A stretch of 29,203 nucleotides of DNA from CAYXDO01 sp964463485. Lineage in GTDB: Bacteria; Myxococcota; Kuafuiibacteriia; Kuafuiibacteriales; Kuafuiibacteriaceae. Numbering within the stretch: the stretch's first letter is position 1; each line of letters begins with the position of its first letter. A program made the position numbers and the translations under genes. Below the pieces are notes generated by a model. The model did no database searches. It was not told the DNA's origin and saw only the letters and a list, made by a program, of their open reading frames with translations. Positions 6,265 through 14,687 of this stretch are shown here, one piece after another. The stretch covers positions 1-29,203 of the forward strand of contig CAYXDO010000150.1 in NCBI GenBank assembly GCA_964463485.1. Direction: 5' to 3'.

Positions 6265-7626
6265 ATGATTCTCACCCTCACGACGACTCACGCGCCGTCG
6301 ACCGACCTGGGTTTTCTGCTGCACAAGCACCCGTCGCGCACCCACCACCGAGATCTGTCCTTCGGCCGGGCCCACGTGTTCTTCACTGAGGTCGGGTCCC
6401 ATCGGTGCTCGGCCGCGCTGTTGTTGGAGGTCGACCCCATTGCGCTCGCGCGTGGTCGCCACGGGAGGGAGCCGCTCGCGCCGTACGTGAACGATCGTCC
6501 GTACGTCGCGAGCTCGTTCATGAGTGTCGCGATCTCGGAGTGTTTTGGCTCGGCGCTGGCTGGCCGCAGTCGCGACCGGCCGGAGCTCGCGGGCCGGCCC
6601 ATTCCGCTTCACGCTCGACTCTCCGTCGTCCCCTGTCGAGGGGGTCGAGCCCTGCTCGACCGACTCTTCGTCCCGCTCGGGTACGAAGTGACTGCGACAT
6701 CCTACGCCCTCGATGATACCCACCCGAGCTGGGGCGACAGCCCCCACTTCGACCTGGAGCTTCGCACCGAGAAGAGGCTGAGCGAGCTTCTGGCGCACCT
6801 GTACGTCTTGATCCCCGTGCTCGACGACGACAAACACTACTGGATCGGCGACGACGAGGTGGCGAAGCTGCTTCGACACGGGGAGGGTTGGCTCTCGACC
6901 CACCCCCACCGCGAGCTCATCGTGGACCGGTATCTGAAACATCAACACTCCCTCGCTCGACGAGCGCTCGATCATTTCGATCCACGACGCGAAGAGGCGA
7001 CGGGATCCGACGACGCGCCCGAGGCGCACTCACCACGGCTTGCCGAGCTTCGTCTCGAGGCGGTCGTGGCGACTCTCCTGAGGACGCGGAGCCGGCGGGT
7101 CATCGACCTCGGCTGCGGCCACGGCGAGCTCCTGCGAACCCTTCGACGCGATCCCTTCTTCGAGCGTATCGTGGGCTTTGACGTGTCGAACCGCGCGCTC
7201 GAAATCGCTGCCGAGCGACTCCACCTCGACCGGCTCGACGGATCACGCCGGGTGGAGCTCCTCTTGGGATCCCTCACCTACCGAGACGATCGCTTGGCTG
7301 GGTATGACGCGGCCACCCTGGTCGAGGTGATCGAGCACCTCGATGAGTCGAGGCTCTCCTCGCTCGAACGGGTGGTCTTCGAACACGCACGTCCGCGGGT
7401 CGTGTTGGTCACTACGCCGAACGCGGAATACAACGTGAAGCTCCAGGGAGTCTCTCCCGGTCGGATGCGACACCGAGACCACCGCTTCGAGTGGACTCGA
7501 GCCCAGTTCGCCGAATGGGTTCGCCGCGTGGCTGATCGATTTGGATATTCCGCGCGATGTGAGAGTATCGGCGAAGCGGACGAGGCGTTGGGTTCACCGA
7601 CTCAGATGGCGGTGTTCGAGTCATGA
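6265..7626 (+). CDS. hen1: Hen1, RNA 3'-terminal ribose 2'-O-methyltransferase
   Basis: 453 aa. An upstream in-frame ATG (6172) is rejected because bacterial Hen1 begins with the motif seen here, MILTLTTTHAPSTDLGFLLHKHP. Residues 1-240 are the N-terminal domain that in characterised bacterial Hen1 proteins activates the Pnkp ligase. The C-terminal domain is a SAM methyltransferase: motif I D281-LGCGHGE, then the Mn-binding set E354, E357, H358 (EVIEH) and H406 (RHRDHRFEW). Hen1 methylates the 2'-OH at the 3' end of a cleaved RNA before Pnkp seals it, so the repaired site cannot be cut again by the same ribotoxin. The TGA overlaps the Pnkp start (ATGA), so the two are translationally coupled. 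The gene appears complete; its length is close to the C. thermocellum protein. Confidence 0.96.
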   Translation: MILTLTTTHAPSTDLGFLLHKHPSRTHHRDLSFGRAHVFFTEVGSHRCSAALLLEVDPIALARGRHGREPLAPYVNDRPYVASSFMSVAISECFGSALAGRSRDRPELAGRPIPLHARLSVVPCRGGRALLDRLFVPLGYEVTATSYALDDTHPSWGDSPHFDLELRTEKRLSELLAHLYVLIPVLDDDKHYWIGDDEVAKLLRHGEGWLSTHPHRELIVDRYLKHQHSLARRALDHFDPRREEATGSDDAPEAHSPRLAELRLEAVVATLLRTRSRRVIDLGCGHGELLRTLRRDPFFERIVGFDVSNRALEIAAERLHLDRLDGSRRVELLLGSLTYRDDRLAGYDAATLVEVIEHLDESRLSSLERVVFEHARPRVVLVTTPNAEYNVKLQGVSPGRMRHRDHRFEWTRAQFAEWVRRVADRFGYSARCESIGEADEALGSPTQMAVFES

Positions 7627-10181
7627 TCGAGGAGCAAAATCAAGACACGAAACCCGGAGCCATCTCGATCCCCGAGCTGTCGCTGGTCGTGCTGATCGGC
7701 GTTTCGGGCTCGGGAAAATCGACCTTTGCACGACGGAATTTTCGCGCGACCGAGATCCTGTCGTCCGATTTTTGTCGGGGGATCGTGAGTGACGACGAGA
7801 ACGACCAAGCGGCGTCGGCCGACGCCTTCGAGGTTCTGCGTTTCATCGCTGAGAAGCGTTTGAGCGCGGGACGCCTCACTGTCATCGACGCGACGAACGT
7901 CTCACCCGAGGCTCGGCAGCCGCTGGTCGCGCTCGCGAGGCGCCAACACGTGCTTCCCGTGGCAATCGTGCTGAATCTCCCGGAATCGATCTGTCAGGCT
8001 CGGAACCGCGAACGGGCCGACCGCGAGCTTGGGCAAGAAGTCGTGCCCCGCCAACTCGGTCAGCTTCGCCGATCGGTGGGTCGTCTAGCCAAGGAAGGTT
8101 TTCGACGAGTCATCGAGCTCCGCACGCCCGAGGAGGTAGAGGCGGCGACGGTGGAGCGGCAGAAGCTGTGGAACGACAAGCGCGGTGAGCACGGACCGTT
8201 CGACATCGTCGGGGACGTACACGGCTGTCGCGCCGAGCTCGAGGAGCTCGTTTTGAAGTTGGGGTACGACCTTGCGTCCGGCACTCACCCGGCCGGCCGT
8301 AAGCTCGTCTTCCTCGGTGATCTGGTGGACCGGGGTCCGGACGTACCGGGCGTGCTGCGGCTCGTCATGGGTTGGGTGGCTCGCGGGACCGCGCTGTGCA
8401 TCCCCGGAAATCACGAAGTGAAGCTGCTGAAGAAGCTGAATGGGGGCCAGGTCAAGGTGACGCACGGGCTCGCCGAATCCCTTCGCCAGCTCGAAGGTGA
8501 GTCACCGGCGTTCCTCGACGAGGTCCGGACCTTTCTCGACGGTCTCGTCTCTCACTACGTGCTCGACGAAGGCAAGCTGGTCGTCGCGCATGCCGGGCTC
8601 GAGGCGTCGCTGCAGGGTCGGGCCTCGGCGAAGGTGAGGAGCTTCGCGCTTTATGGGGATACGACGGGAGAGACGGACGAGTTTGGGCTGCCGGTGCGTC
8701 AGAACTGGGCGCTCGAATATCGGGGCCGCGCGATGGTCGTCTTCGGACACACTCCCGTGCCTCGCGCCGAGTGGCTCAACAACACCATCTGCGTCGATAC
8801 TGGCTGTGTCTACGGGGGCGAGTTGACGGCCTTACGGTATCCCGAAAGGGAGCTCGTTTCGGTGAAGGCCCACGCCGTTTGGTGTGAGCCCGTCAAGCCA
8901 CTTGGACTCTCTCGAGATGGCCCGAGCGCCCAACAAGCCCACGACGAGCTCTTGGACGCGGAGGATGTGCTCGCCAAACGGGTCGTCACGACGCGATGGC
9001 TCGGACCGGTGACGATTCGTGAAGAACAGGCAAAGGCCGCGCTCGAGGCGATGAGTCGGTTTGCGGTCGATCCGCGTTGGCTGATTTACTTGCCCCCCAC
9101 GATGTCCCCGTGCGCGACGGCGGCCTCCGGGCCGCTCGAGCACCCTCGTGAGGCGCTCGGGTATTTCAAAAGGGAAGGCGTTCCACAGGTGATTTGCCAG
9201 GAAAAGCACATGGGCTCTCGAATCGTGCTGGTCGTGGCGAAGGACGAAAAAGTCGCACTCAGGCGGTTCGGAACTGCTACGCCGAAGCTGGGTATCTCGT
9301 ACACGCGAACGGGCCGTCGGTTCTTCGACGACGAGGAGCTCGAGCAGAGCGTGCTCGCGCGAGCTCGAGAAGCGGTCGAGGCGGCAGGCCTATGGGAGAG
9401 TCTAGGAACCGATTGGCTGTGTCTCGATGCGGAGCTGATGCCGTGGTCGGTGAAAGCTCGAGAGCTCCTGCGCTCGCATTACGCGCCGGTCGGTACAGCC
9501 TCGACCAACGCGCTCGCGGTGGCCGTAAACGAGCTTCGAAAGGCAAACGAGGCCGGCGCGGAAGTCGCCGAGCTCCTGAGCGCGACGACGGAGCGCCTGG
9601 AGCTGGCCCGTCGATATGTCGATGCCTACCGAAGCTATGCCGCGAAAGCCTCGTCGCTCGAGGATCTGCGGATCGCTCCGTTTCAGATCTTGGCGAGCGA
9701 AGGTCGCACCTACTTCCATCGAAGTCACCTGTGGCACCTCGAGACCATCGACGGGTTGAGTCGCGTGGACCCGATGTTCGTGTCCACGCGCCGTGAGCTC
9801 GCTGACCCAGCCGATCCGTCGGCCGAAGGATCGGTGGCGAAGCTCTGGGAGGAGCTCACTGAACAGGGAGGGGAGGGTATCGTCGTCAAACCCGTGGAGC
9901 AGCTGCGCAAGGGAAGCAAAGGGCTCGTTCAGCCCGCGCTGAAATGCCGAGGCCCTGAGTACCTGCGTATCATCTACGGGCCGGAGTACTCGAGGGTCGA
10001 GAATCTCGAACGGCTCCGGTCGCGGGCGCTCGGACTCAAGCGCTCGCTGGCTCTCCGAGAGCTCGTCTTGGGCGTGGAAGCGCTCGAGCGGTTCGTGGCC
10101 AAAGAGCCGCTGCGCCGGGTTCACGAGTGTGTCTTCGGTGTCCTAGCCCTCGAAAGCGAACCCGTCGATACCAGACTCTGA
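7623..10181 (+). CDS. pnkp: Pnkp, RNA end-healing and sealing enzyme (kinase-phosphatase-ligase)
   Basis: 852 aa, three modules. The N-terminal 5'-OH polynucleotide kinase has P-loop G26-VSGSGKST-34. The central metallophosphoesterase (2',3'-phosphatase) has GDVHG at 197-201, GDLVDRG at 232-238 and GNHE at 262-265. The C-terminal adenylyltransferase ligase has the nucleotidyl lysine K528 in EKHMG, EGIVVKP at 751-757 and LVQPALKCRG with K774. All three active sites look intact and the length is close to the C. thermocellum enzyme. Pnkp heals 5'-OH and 2',3'-cyclic-phosphate ends and adenylylates itself; in the studied systems, sealing requires Hen1. The gene overlaps hen1 by four bases, and no other RNA-repair gene (RtcB, RtcA, Rnl) is in the window. 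The next gene is convergent, 53 bases away, with no clear terminator hairpin seen in that gap. Confidence 0.97.
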   Translation: MIEEQNQDTKPGAISIPELSLVVLIGVSGSGKSTFARRNFRATEILSSDFCRGIVSDDENDQAASADAFEVLRFIAEKRLSAGRLTVIDATNVSPEARQPLVALARRQHVLPVAIVLNLPESICQARNRERADRELGQEVVPRQLGQLRRSVGRLAKEGFRRVIELRTPEEVEAATVERQKLWNDKRGEHGPFDIVGDVHGCRAELEELVLKLGYDLASGTHPAGRKLVFLGDLVDRGPDVPGVLRLVMGWVARGTALCIPGNHEVKLLKKLNGGQVKVTHGLAESLRQLEGESPAFLDEVRTFLDGLVSHYVLDEGKLVVAHAGLEASLQGRASAKVRSFALYGDTTGETDEFGLPVRQNWALEYRGRAMVVFGHTPVPRAEWLNNTICVDTGCVYGGELTALRYPERELVSVKAHAVWCEPVKPLGLSRDGPSAQQAHDELLDAEDVLAKRVVTTRWLGPVTIREEQAKAALEAMSRFAVDPRWLIYLPPTMSPCATAASGPLEHPREALGYFKREGVPQVICQEKHMGSRIVLVVAKDEKVALRRFGTATPKLGISYTRTGRRFFDDEELEQSVLARAREAVEAAGLWESLGTDWLCLDAELMPWSVKARELLRSHYAPVGTASTNALAVAVNELRKANEAGAEVAELLSATTERLELARRYVDAYRSYAAKASSLEDLRIAPFQILASEGRTYFHRSHLWHLETIDGLSRVDPMFVSTRRELADPADPSAEGSVAKLWEELTEQGGEGIVVKPVEQLRKGSKGLVQPALKCRGPEYLRIIYGPEYSRVENLERLRSRALGLKRSLALRELVLGVEALERFVAKEPLRRVHECVFGVLALESEPVDTRL

Positions 10182-10234
10182 TCTGAAGCGGCGCCGATCG
10201 GTGCGACCGCCTCACGCAACGGGCCTATCGGATT

Positions 10235-11098
10235 TCACAGGTTCAAGGTGAGCTCGTCGGTGCAGTCGCCGCCGCAGGTCGGGTTCAGCGTCGGAAAATA
10301 AGTCGAACGCTTCGACCCGTCGGACTTTCGGAATCGCCCGTATTCGAAGTAGGTGTCTCTACCCCCAGCAAAGGTGAATTCGTCTCCGCAGACGCTGCCG
10401 AAGTAGATCGCGCCGCCGTCGTCGAAATACATCGCCGTCTTTCCTGACTGCAGGATCGTGAGCGTGACGTCCCCCGAGTCAGCCGCTCCGCAGGTGCTGA
10501 CGGGGGTACACGTGTAAGGTCCAGCCCACGTACCGTGGATGTCTTCGGGATCCTTGTCGCAGTTTTCGGGCGCGAGCTCGAGCTCGGCGACGATGCCGTC
10601 GAGGGACGTCATGGCGTCGAAGTTTGCGAGGAGCTCGGTGCAGGCCGCGAAGGTCCCCGAGTTGACCAACTCGACCATCTGCGTCGGCGCCGACACGGTG
10701 GAGGGGGTGATCGTTCGGTTCTCGAAGCTCGTGTCGCCGCTGATCTTGACCTCGACCTTTGCTTCGCCTGCGCACGCGTCACTTCCCTTGGGTGCGACGC
10801 CGAGCTTGAAGCTGACTTCCGGATTGGGCGGCAAAGCGCCGGTCTTCGTGATTTTGACGTGTGAAAGAGTTGCCTGCAGATCGACGGTGACTTTCACGAC
10901 CTTCCCGTAATCGTACTCGGCCGGCGCTTCGATCGTCGGAGTCACTCGCAGCGGGACGCCCGCCGTGATTCCCACCTCGATGGGCTTTCCATCCAGCTTT
11001 AGAGGAATGGTGGTGCGGAGCACGCCGTCCCCCGGCGCATCGACCACGCTGGAACAACCCATGATTGTAAGGAGGCAAACTCCCACCGACGACTTCAT
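10235..11098 (-). CDS. Lipoprotein, family unknown
   Basis: 287 aa. The short signal peptide ends in a lipobox LTIMGC with the lipidated Cys at position 15; Ser at +2 suggests outer-membrane sorting if the enterobacterial rule applies. The mature part is beta-rich, and its C-terminal third (from about 190) has paired cysteines (TCTPVSTCG, NPTCGGDC) and repeated T-x-Y-F motifs (RDTYFEYGRFR, RSTYFPTL), a pattern common in myxobacterial surface lipoproteins. No catalytic motif is seen. It lies downstream of, and on the same strand as, the lipoprotein at 11156-12433 with a 57-base gap, so the two may share a transcript. Function unknown. Confidence 0.8.
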   Translation of the reverse strand: MKSSVGVCLLTIMGCSSVVDAPGDGVLRTTIPLKLDGKPIEVGITAGVPLRVTPTIEAPAEYDYGKVVKVTVDLQATLSHVKITKTGALPPNPEVSFKLGVAPKGSDACAGEAKVEVKISGDTSFENRTITPSTVSAPTQMVELVNSGTFAACTELLANFDAMTSLDGIVAELELAPENCDKDPEDIHGTWAGPYTCTPVSTCGAADSGDVTLTILQSGKTAMYFDDGGAIYFGSVCGDEFTFAGGRDTYFEYGRFRKSDGSKRSTYFPTLNPTCGGDCTDELTLNL

Positions 11099-11155
11099 TC
11101 CAACTCCATCGGCCCGGGGATCTGGAGAGTCAAGCGCTCAGCCTGAGATTGCTAG

Positions 11156-12433
11156 TCAGGGCGACCTGACCACCGCGATCATGACGTGGCTCAGGTTGTA
11201 GAGGTGCCCGCTCGCGACCACGAGGTCGCCGAGTCTCTCGGCATCGTCCAGCGGGAAGCCTGCAACGACCTCTTGGCAAGGACCTTTTTCGAGGACGAAT
11301 TGTCCCAACCCACCGCCCGCGATGACGAACATGAATCCGCCGTCGAACGGGACGACCGCGTTGGTGACGGCTATCGCGAGCCCCGACCCGAGGAGGGACC
11401 AGCCGCCGTCTCGGACGAAGAATTGTCCGCCCGTGTCGCTCGCGACGAGGCCGAGGCCTTCGATCGTCCGCAGGTGGGTGAGTCCGGTGCCTCCGGGAAT
11501 CTCTTCCTCGCGCGGCGTACCATGGTCGAATACGACAACTCGGTTGGACGAGGCCAAGCCCATCGCGGCGCGGCCGGGGCCGAGCCATTCGAGCCCGCCG
11601 ATGGGGCTCTCGACGGGACTGAGCACGGTCGTGTGAGTGACTCGGCCCCCGTCCCACCATTCGATGACCCCGGTCTGCCGGAGCACGAAGACGTCCAGAC
11701 TCCCTGCGGAGGGACCCCCGGCGAGCCACTCGGCGGTGCCGAGCTCAGGGGACGACCAGAGCACCTGCAGGTCTACGGAGCGACCCTCGACAACGCCCCG
11801 GAAGACCCCGCCGGCACAGTCCGCCACGACGACCGATCCAGGTCGCTCCAAGAACCCATCCTTGAAGCAGCTCGGGCCGGTCCACTCCACCGATGAGATT
11901 CCGGTGTCTCGATCGTAAAGAGCGAGGCCGGTCGAACCCAGAATCAGGGCGCGATCGTCGTCCAATCGAATCAGCCGCGCCGTTATCGCGGAGGTCGATG
12001 AAGCCAGCTCGGTCTCCAAAGCTTCCAAGCTCAGGTCCAGGCACGCAGACCGAGTCTCTACCGGGTATCGGAACTCGGACAATCGGAGCTCTTCCCGAGT
12101 GAGTTTGCTCCAGGTTCCGTCGGCGCGGGCTCGGAACGCCCCGACATCCTTGGGGAGCGCTTCGCCGGCTGGGTCCGAGGCGAGCAGCCCCCGCGTCAGC
12201 CCAAAGTCGGACAGCGATGACTCGAACAACAAGAGCTCCAATTCACCGCTCGCCTCCACCTCGAAGTCTTCGTGCAGGCTCGGAGTCGTGTCGAAGAGGT
12301 GGACCTCGGCCGCGTTGGAGGCCGAGTAGAGGCCGATCGCGAGCGACCGCGACCGCTCGACCTCAGCTGGAAGTCCGAGCGGGTCCTGCGAGCACGCCGC
12401 GGCGAGACCGAGGATGCTCCAGCCAGCGCGCAT
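11156..12433 (-). CDS. Lipoprotein with probable beta-propeller-like repeats
   Basis: 425 aa. The start MRAGWSILGLAAAC gives a lipobox LAAAC with the lipidated Cys at 14 and Ser at +2. From about 160 the sequence runs as short repeated blades with loose patterns such as L-x-L-x-D-R-D-T-G, VVVADCAGGVFRG and VVVFDHGTP, as in propeller-like proteins that lack a firm family signature. Residues 40-140 form a separate N-terminal part. No enzyme motif is seen. It is 38 bases downstream of the PLP enzyme on the same strand and 57 bases upstream of the next lipoprotein. A surface or periplasmic role is inferred only from the lipobox. Confidence 0.75.
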   Translation of the reverse strand: MRAGWSILGLAAACSQDPLGLPAEVERSRSLAIGLYSASNAAEVHLFDTTPSLHEDFEVEASGELELLLFESSLSDFGLTRGLLASDPAGEALPKDVGAFRARADGTWSKLTREELRLSEFRYPVETRSACLDLSLEALETELASSTSAITARLIRLDDDRALILGSTGLALYDRDTGISSVEWTGPSCFKDGFLERPGSVVVADCAGGVFRGVVEGRSVDLQVLWSSPELGTAEWLAGGPSAGSLDVFVLRQTGVIEWWDGGRVTHTTVLSPVESPIGGLEWLGPGRAAMGLASSNRVVVFDHGTPREEEIPGGTGLTHLRTIEGLGLVASDTGGQFFVRDGGWSLLGSGLAIAVTNAVVPFDGGFMFVIAGGGLGQFVLEKGPCQEVVAGFPLDDAERLGDLVVASGHLYNLSHVMIAVVRSP

Positions 12434-12471
12434 GGCCGAAGGTTACCATGTTTTCGACGGCGTGCCCAAAC

Positions 12472-13719
12472 TCAGGCCGCGTCCAGCGCCTGGCGAATGT
12501 CCGCGAGCAGGTCCCGCCAATCCTCGATCCCAACCGAGATCCGAACGAGACCTTCGGTGACCCCAAAACGGGCCAGCTCGTCCGTCGAGAGCTCGGAGTG
12601 GGTGGTGGTGGCCGGGTGACACGCCAAGGACTCCACCCCGCCAAGACTCACTGCATTTTTTGCGATCCTCAACCGCCGCAAGAGCTCGAAGGCAGCGCGT
12701 TTGCCTCCCTTGACTTCGATCGCGAGGATCGCGCCCGGGAACTTACACTGGAGGTCCCGGATACGAATCTGCTCGGGATCATCGAACAGAGTTGGATAAC
12801 CTAGCCAGGAGATCTTGGGGTGCCCCTTCAGCGCCTCGGCGATGCGCTGGGCGTTCTTGCTCTGGCGATTCATGCGAAGCTCGACCGTGGGTAGCCGGCT
12901 GTTGAGTAGCCAACACTCGTCCGGCTGCAAAATGTTGCCGAGCACCGCGCGTGTCCCCCGCAGTCGGTTCAAGAGCTCCAGGTCGCTTCCCAGGATCACG
13001 CCGGCCAATATGTCCGAAAAACCGCCGAGATACTTGGTGGCCGAGTAAACGACCAAGTCACAGCCCAGCGTCAGCGGATGCTGAAAGGTCGGCCCGAGGA
13101 AGGTGTTGTCGACGGCCAGCAGGGGACGCTCGGCCCGCGCGTGGCACGCCGCTTTGGCCGCGGCGAGGTCGGTCATTCGCAGCGTCGGATTGGCCGGCGT
13201 CTCCACGAGCACGAGCCGAAGGTCCTTCGCCTGCGAGATCGCCGCCGCGATGCCCGCGGTGTCGCCCGCAGCGACAGGGATGGCATTGAGCCCCAGCGGT
13301 TCGAGGAGCTGGTGGATGAGATGCTGAGTTCCACCGTAAATCGGCGTCGTGTACACGAAGCTCGAACCAGGCGAGCACGTCGTCAGAAACAAGGTCGAGA
13401 TCGCCGCCATCCCCGAGTTGAAGACCGCGGCTGCCTCCGAACCAGGTTCGAGGGGCACGATCTGGTCTTCGACGATCTCCGCGTTCGGATGGGAGAGCCG
13501 TGAATAAATGAGTCCGACGCTCTCTCCCTGCGCCGGACGGGCTCGCCCGAGCGCGATGTCGAACGCCCGCTCGGCGGCTTCGGGCGTCGAGAAGACGTAG
13601 GTCGAAGAGCGAAACACCGCGGGTCTCGCCGACCCAACCGACAGGTTTGGGTCGAAGCCTCTGGTCAGGATGGCGGTGGGCGGTCGAACGACGTAGGCGG
13701 TCTTCTTGTGCGACGTCAT
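12472..13719 (-). CDS. Cystathionine-gamma-synthase / methionine-gamma-lyase family PLP enzyme
   Basis: 415 aa from the ATG at 13719; a TTG six codons upstream (13737) is also open but less likely. PLP-binding signatures are all present: Y72-S-R74 from the partner subunit (IYSRLSHPN), N101-SGMAAI, D204 (LLAVDNTFLGP) and K229 (YSATKYLGG) as the Schiff-base lysine. The C-terminal ESLACHP with later RISVGIED matches the family. Members catalyse gamma-replacement or gamma-elimination on homoserine or homocysteine derivatives (methionine, cysteine or sulfide metabolism); synthase and lyase cannot be told apart here. No other sulfur-metabolism gene is nearby. It has a 95-base gap from the upstream wax-synthase-like gene, with a palindrome just ahead (13739-13761). 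Confidence 0.88.
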   Translation of the reverse strand: MTSHKKTAYVVRPPTAILTRGFDPNLSVGSARPAVFRSSTYVFSTPEAAERAFDIALGRARPAQGESVGLIYSRLSHPNAEIVEDQIVPLEPGSEAAAVFNSGMAAISTLFLTTCSPGSSFVYTTPIYGGTQHLIHQLLEPLGLNAIPVAAGDTAGIAAAISQAKDLRLVLVETPANPTLRMTDLAAAKAACHARAERPLLAVDNTFLGPTFQHPLTLGCDLVVYSATKYLGGFSDILAGVILGSDLELLNRLRGTRAVLGNILQPDECWLLNSRLPTVELRMNRQSKNAQRIAEALKGHPKISWLGYPTLFDDPEQIRIRDLQCKFPGAILAIEVKGGKRAAFELLRRLRIAKNAVSLGGVESLACHPATTTHSELSTDELARFGVTEGLVRISVGIEDWRDLLADIRQALDAA

Positions 13720-13738
13720 GTGGATCGCATCGCCCAAT

Positions 13739-13761
13739 TGTCGCGTGATCGCAACGCGACA
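13739..13761. promoter_or_regulatory. 7-bp inverted repeat upstream of the PLP gene
   Basis: TGTCGCG and CGCGACA flank a 9-base centre (TGATCGCAA), beginning 20 bases before the ATG of the PLP enzyme. It could be a repressor site or a leader hairpin; no known regulator is recognised. Confidence 0.3.
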
Positions 13762-13814
13762 CTCGTCGAGTCCGTCGATTCGCGAAGTAAGGGGTCCGAG
13801 TTACCGTCGCCCGG

Positions 13815-14681
13815 CTAGCTGAGCAAGCGAAGGAAAGGGTCGACGAAGAGACCAGAGATCAACACGAGCGAGCCGATGGTCCACAGGTTTGCGGCCCACG
13901 AAGGCTTGGTCGCCAGCCTGAGCTTGCGCTCGATCGCGATGAGTGGGATCTGGATCAAGAAAAAGGCCGTCATGACGAGTGAGTGCGAAAGGCCCAGAGG
14001 AACGAAGATGAGGTACCAATGCAAAAAGGCGCTGGCGGCGAAAGACGCCACGACCCCAGCGAAAGGGTGTCTCCGGGCTGCGAGCGGTCGATAACAGTAC
14101 TCGTGCAGCCACTGGCCGACGATGAGGTTCCACCGACGGCCCCAGAACTCCATGATGGAGCGCGCCAACAGCGGGTTGTCGTGGATCTTGGGAACCTCCA
14201 AGCCGATGAGTCGATGACTCGCTACCAAACACGTGGCGATCGCGTCGGCCGTCGCATAGATGCCCACGACTCCGAAAGCCCAACGCATGAAGCCTGGGGC
14301 CGAGCTGGTGGGTGCGACATAAAAGACGACGTAAAGGCAGGCCGCCGTGATCGCCCAGAACAGGGTAGCGCGGAGCACCAATCGGGTCGAGATCGCGGGC
14401 TTCACGCGCACGACCTTCGTCACGTCGTATGTCGAGATGCTCTGCCAAACTCGAATCGGGAGCGGCGGCTGAGTTCTCGCGATCCGGATGTTCTGCATGA
14501 CCACCCACGGTCCCGCCAACGCCTGAAAAGCCTTGAGCTTGATCGAATCCGACGGGTTGGCGAGCGCACACAGGCAGCTCGCCACGGCCATGGTGAGACC
14601 CAGCGCTTTACGAACGGGGCCCCTTCCGGAGAGCGCTCCGCCGAGGAGGGCGAGCACGATTTGCGCAGCCAGCCAGCCCAT
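13815..14681 (-). CDS. Wax-synthase-like membrane acyltransferase (MBOAT-like)
   Basis: 288 aa, about seven predicted membrane segments. The diagnostic block is S-I-M-E-F-W-G-R-R-W-N (175-185) followed by H193, with a second histidine H221 in FLHWYLI. This matches the 'wax synthase domain' of plant long-chain-alcohol O-fatty-acyltransferases (PF13813). Such enzymes esterify acyl-CoA with fatty alcohols or similar acceptors in membranes. The protein is a little short of plant wax synthases (about 340 aa), mainly at the N-terminus. The ATG is six bases after the stop of the double cNMP-domain gene, so the two form a likely operon. The substrate is an inference. Confidence 0.8.
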   Translation of the reverse strand: MGWLAAQIVLALLGGALSGRGPVRKALGLTMAVASCLCALANPSDSIKLKAFQALAGPWVVMQNIRIARTQPPLPIRVWQSISTYDVTKVVRVKPAISTRLVLRATLFWAITAACLYVVFYVAPTSSAPGFMRWAFGVVGIYATADAIATCLVASHRLIGLEVPKIHDNPLLARSIMEFWGRRWNLIVGQWLHEYCYRPLAARRHPFAGVVASFAASAFLHWYLIFVPLGLSHSLVMTAFFLIQIPLIAIERKLRLATKPSWAANLWTIGSLVLISGLFVDPFLRLLS

Positions 14682-14687
14682 CTGGAG

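Noticed and set aside
6087..6281. 64-codon minus-strand frame upstream of hen1
   Set aside because: No motif or ribosome-binding site; it overlaps the hen1 start and upstream repeats.
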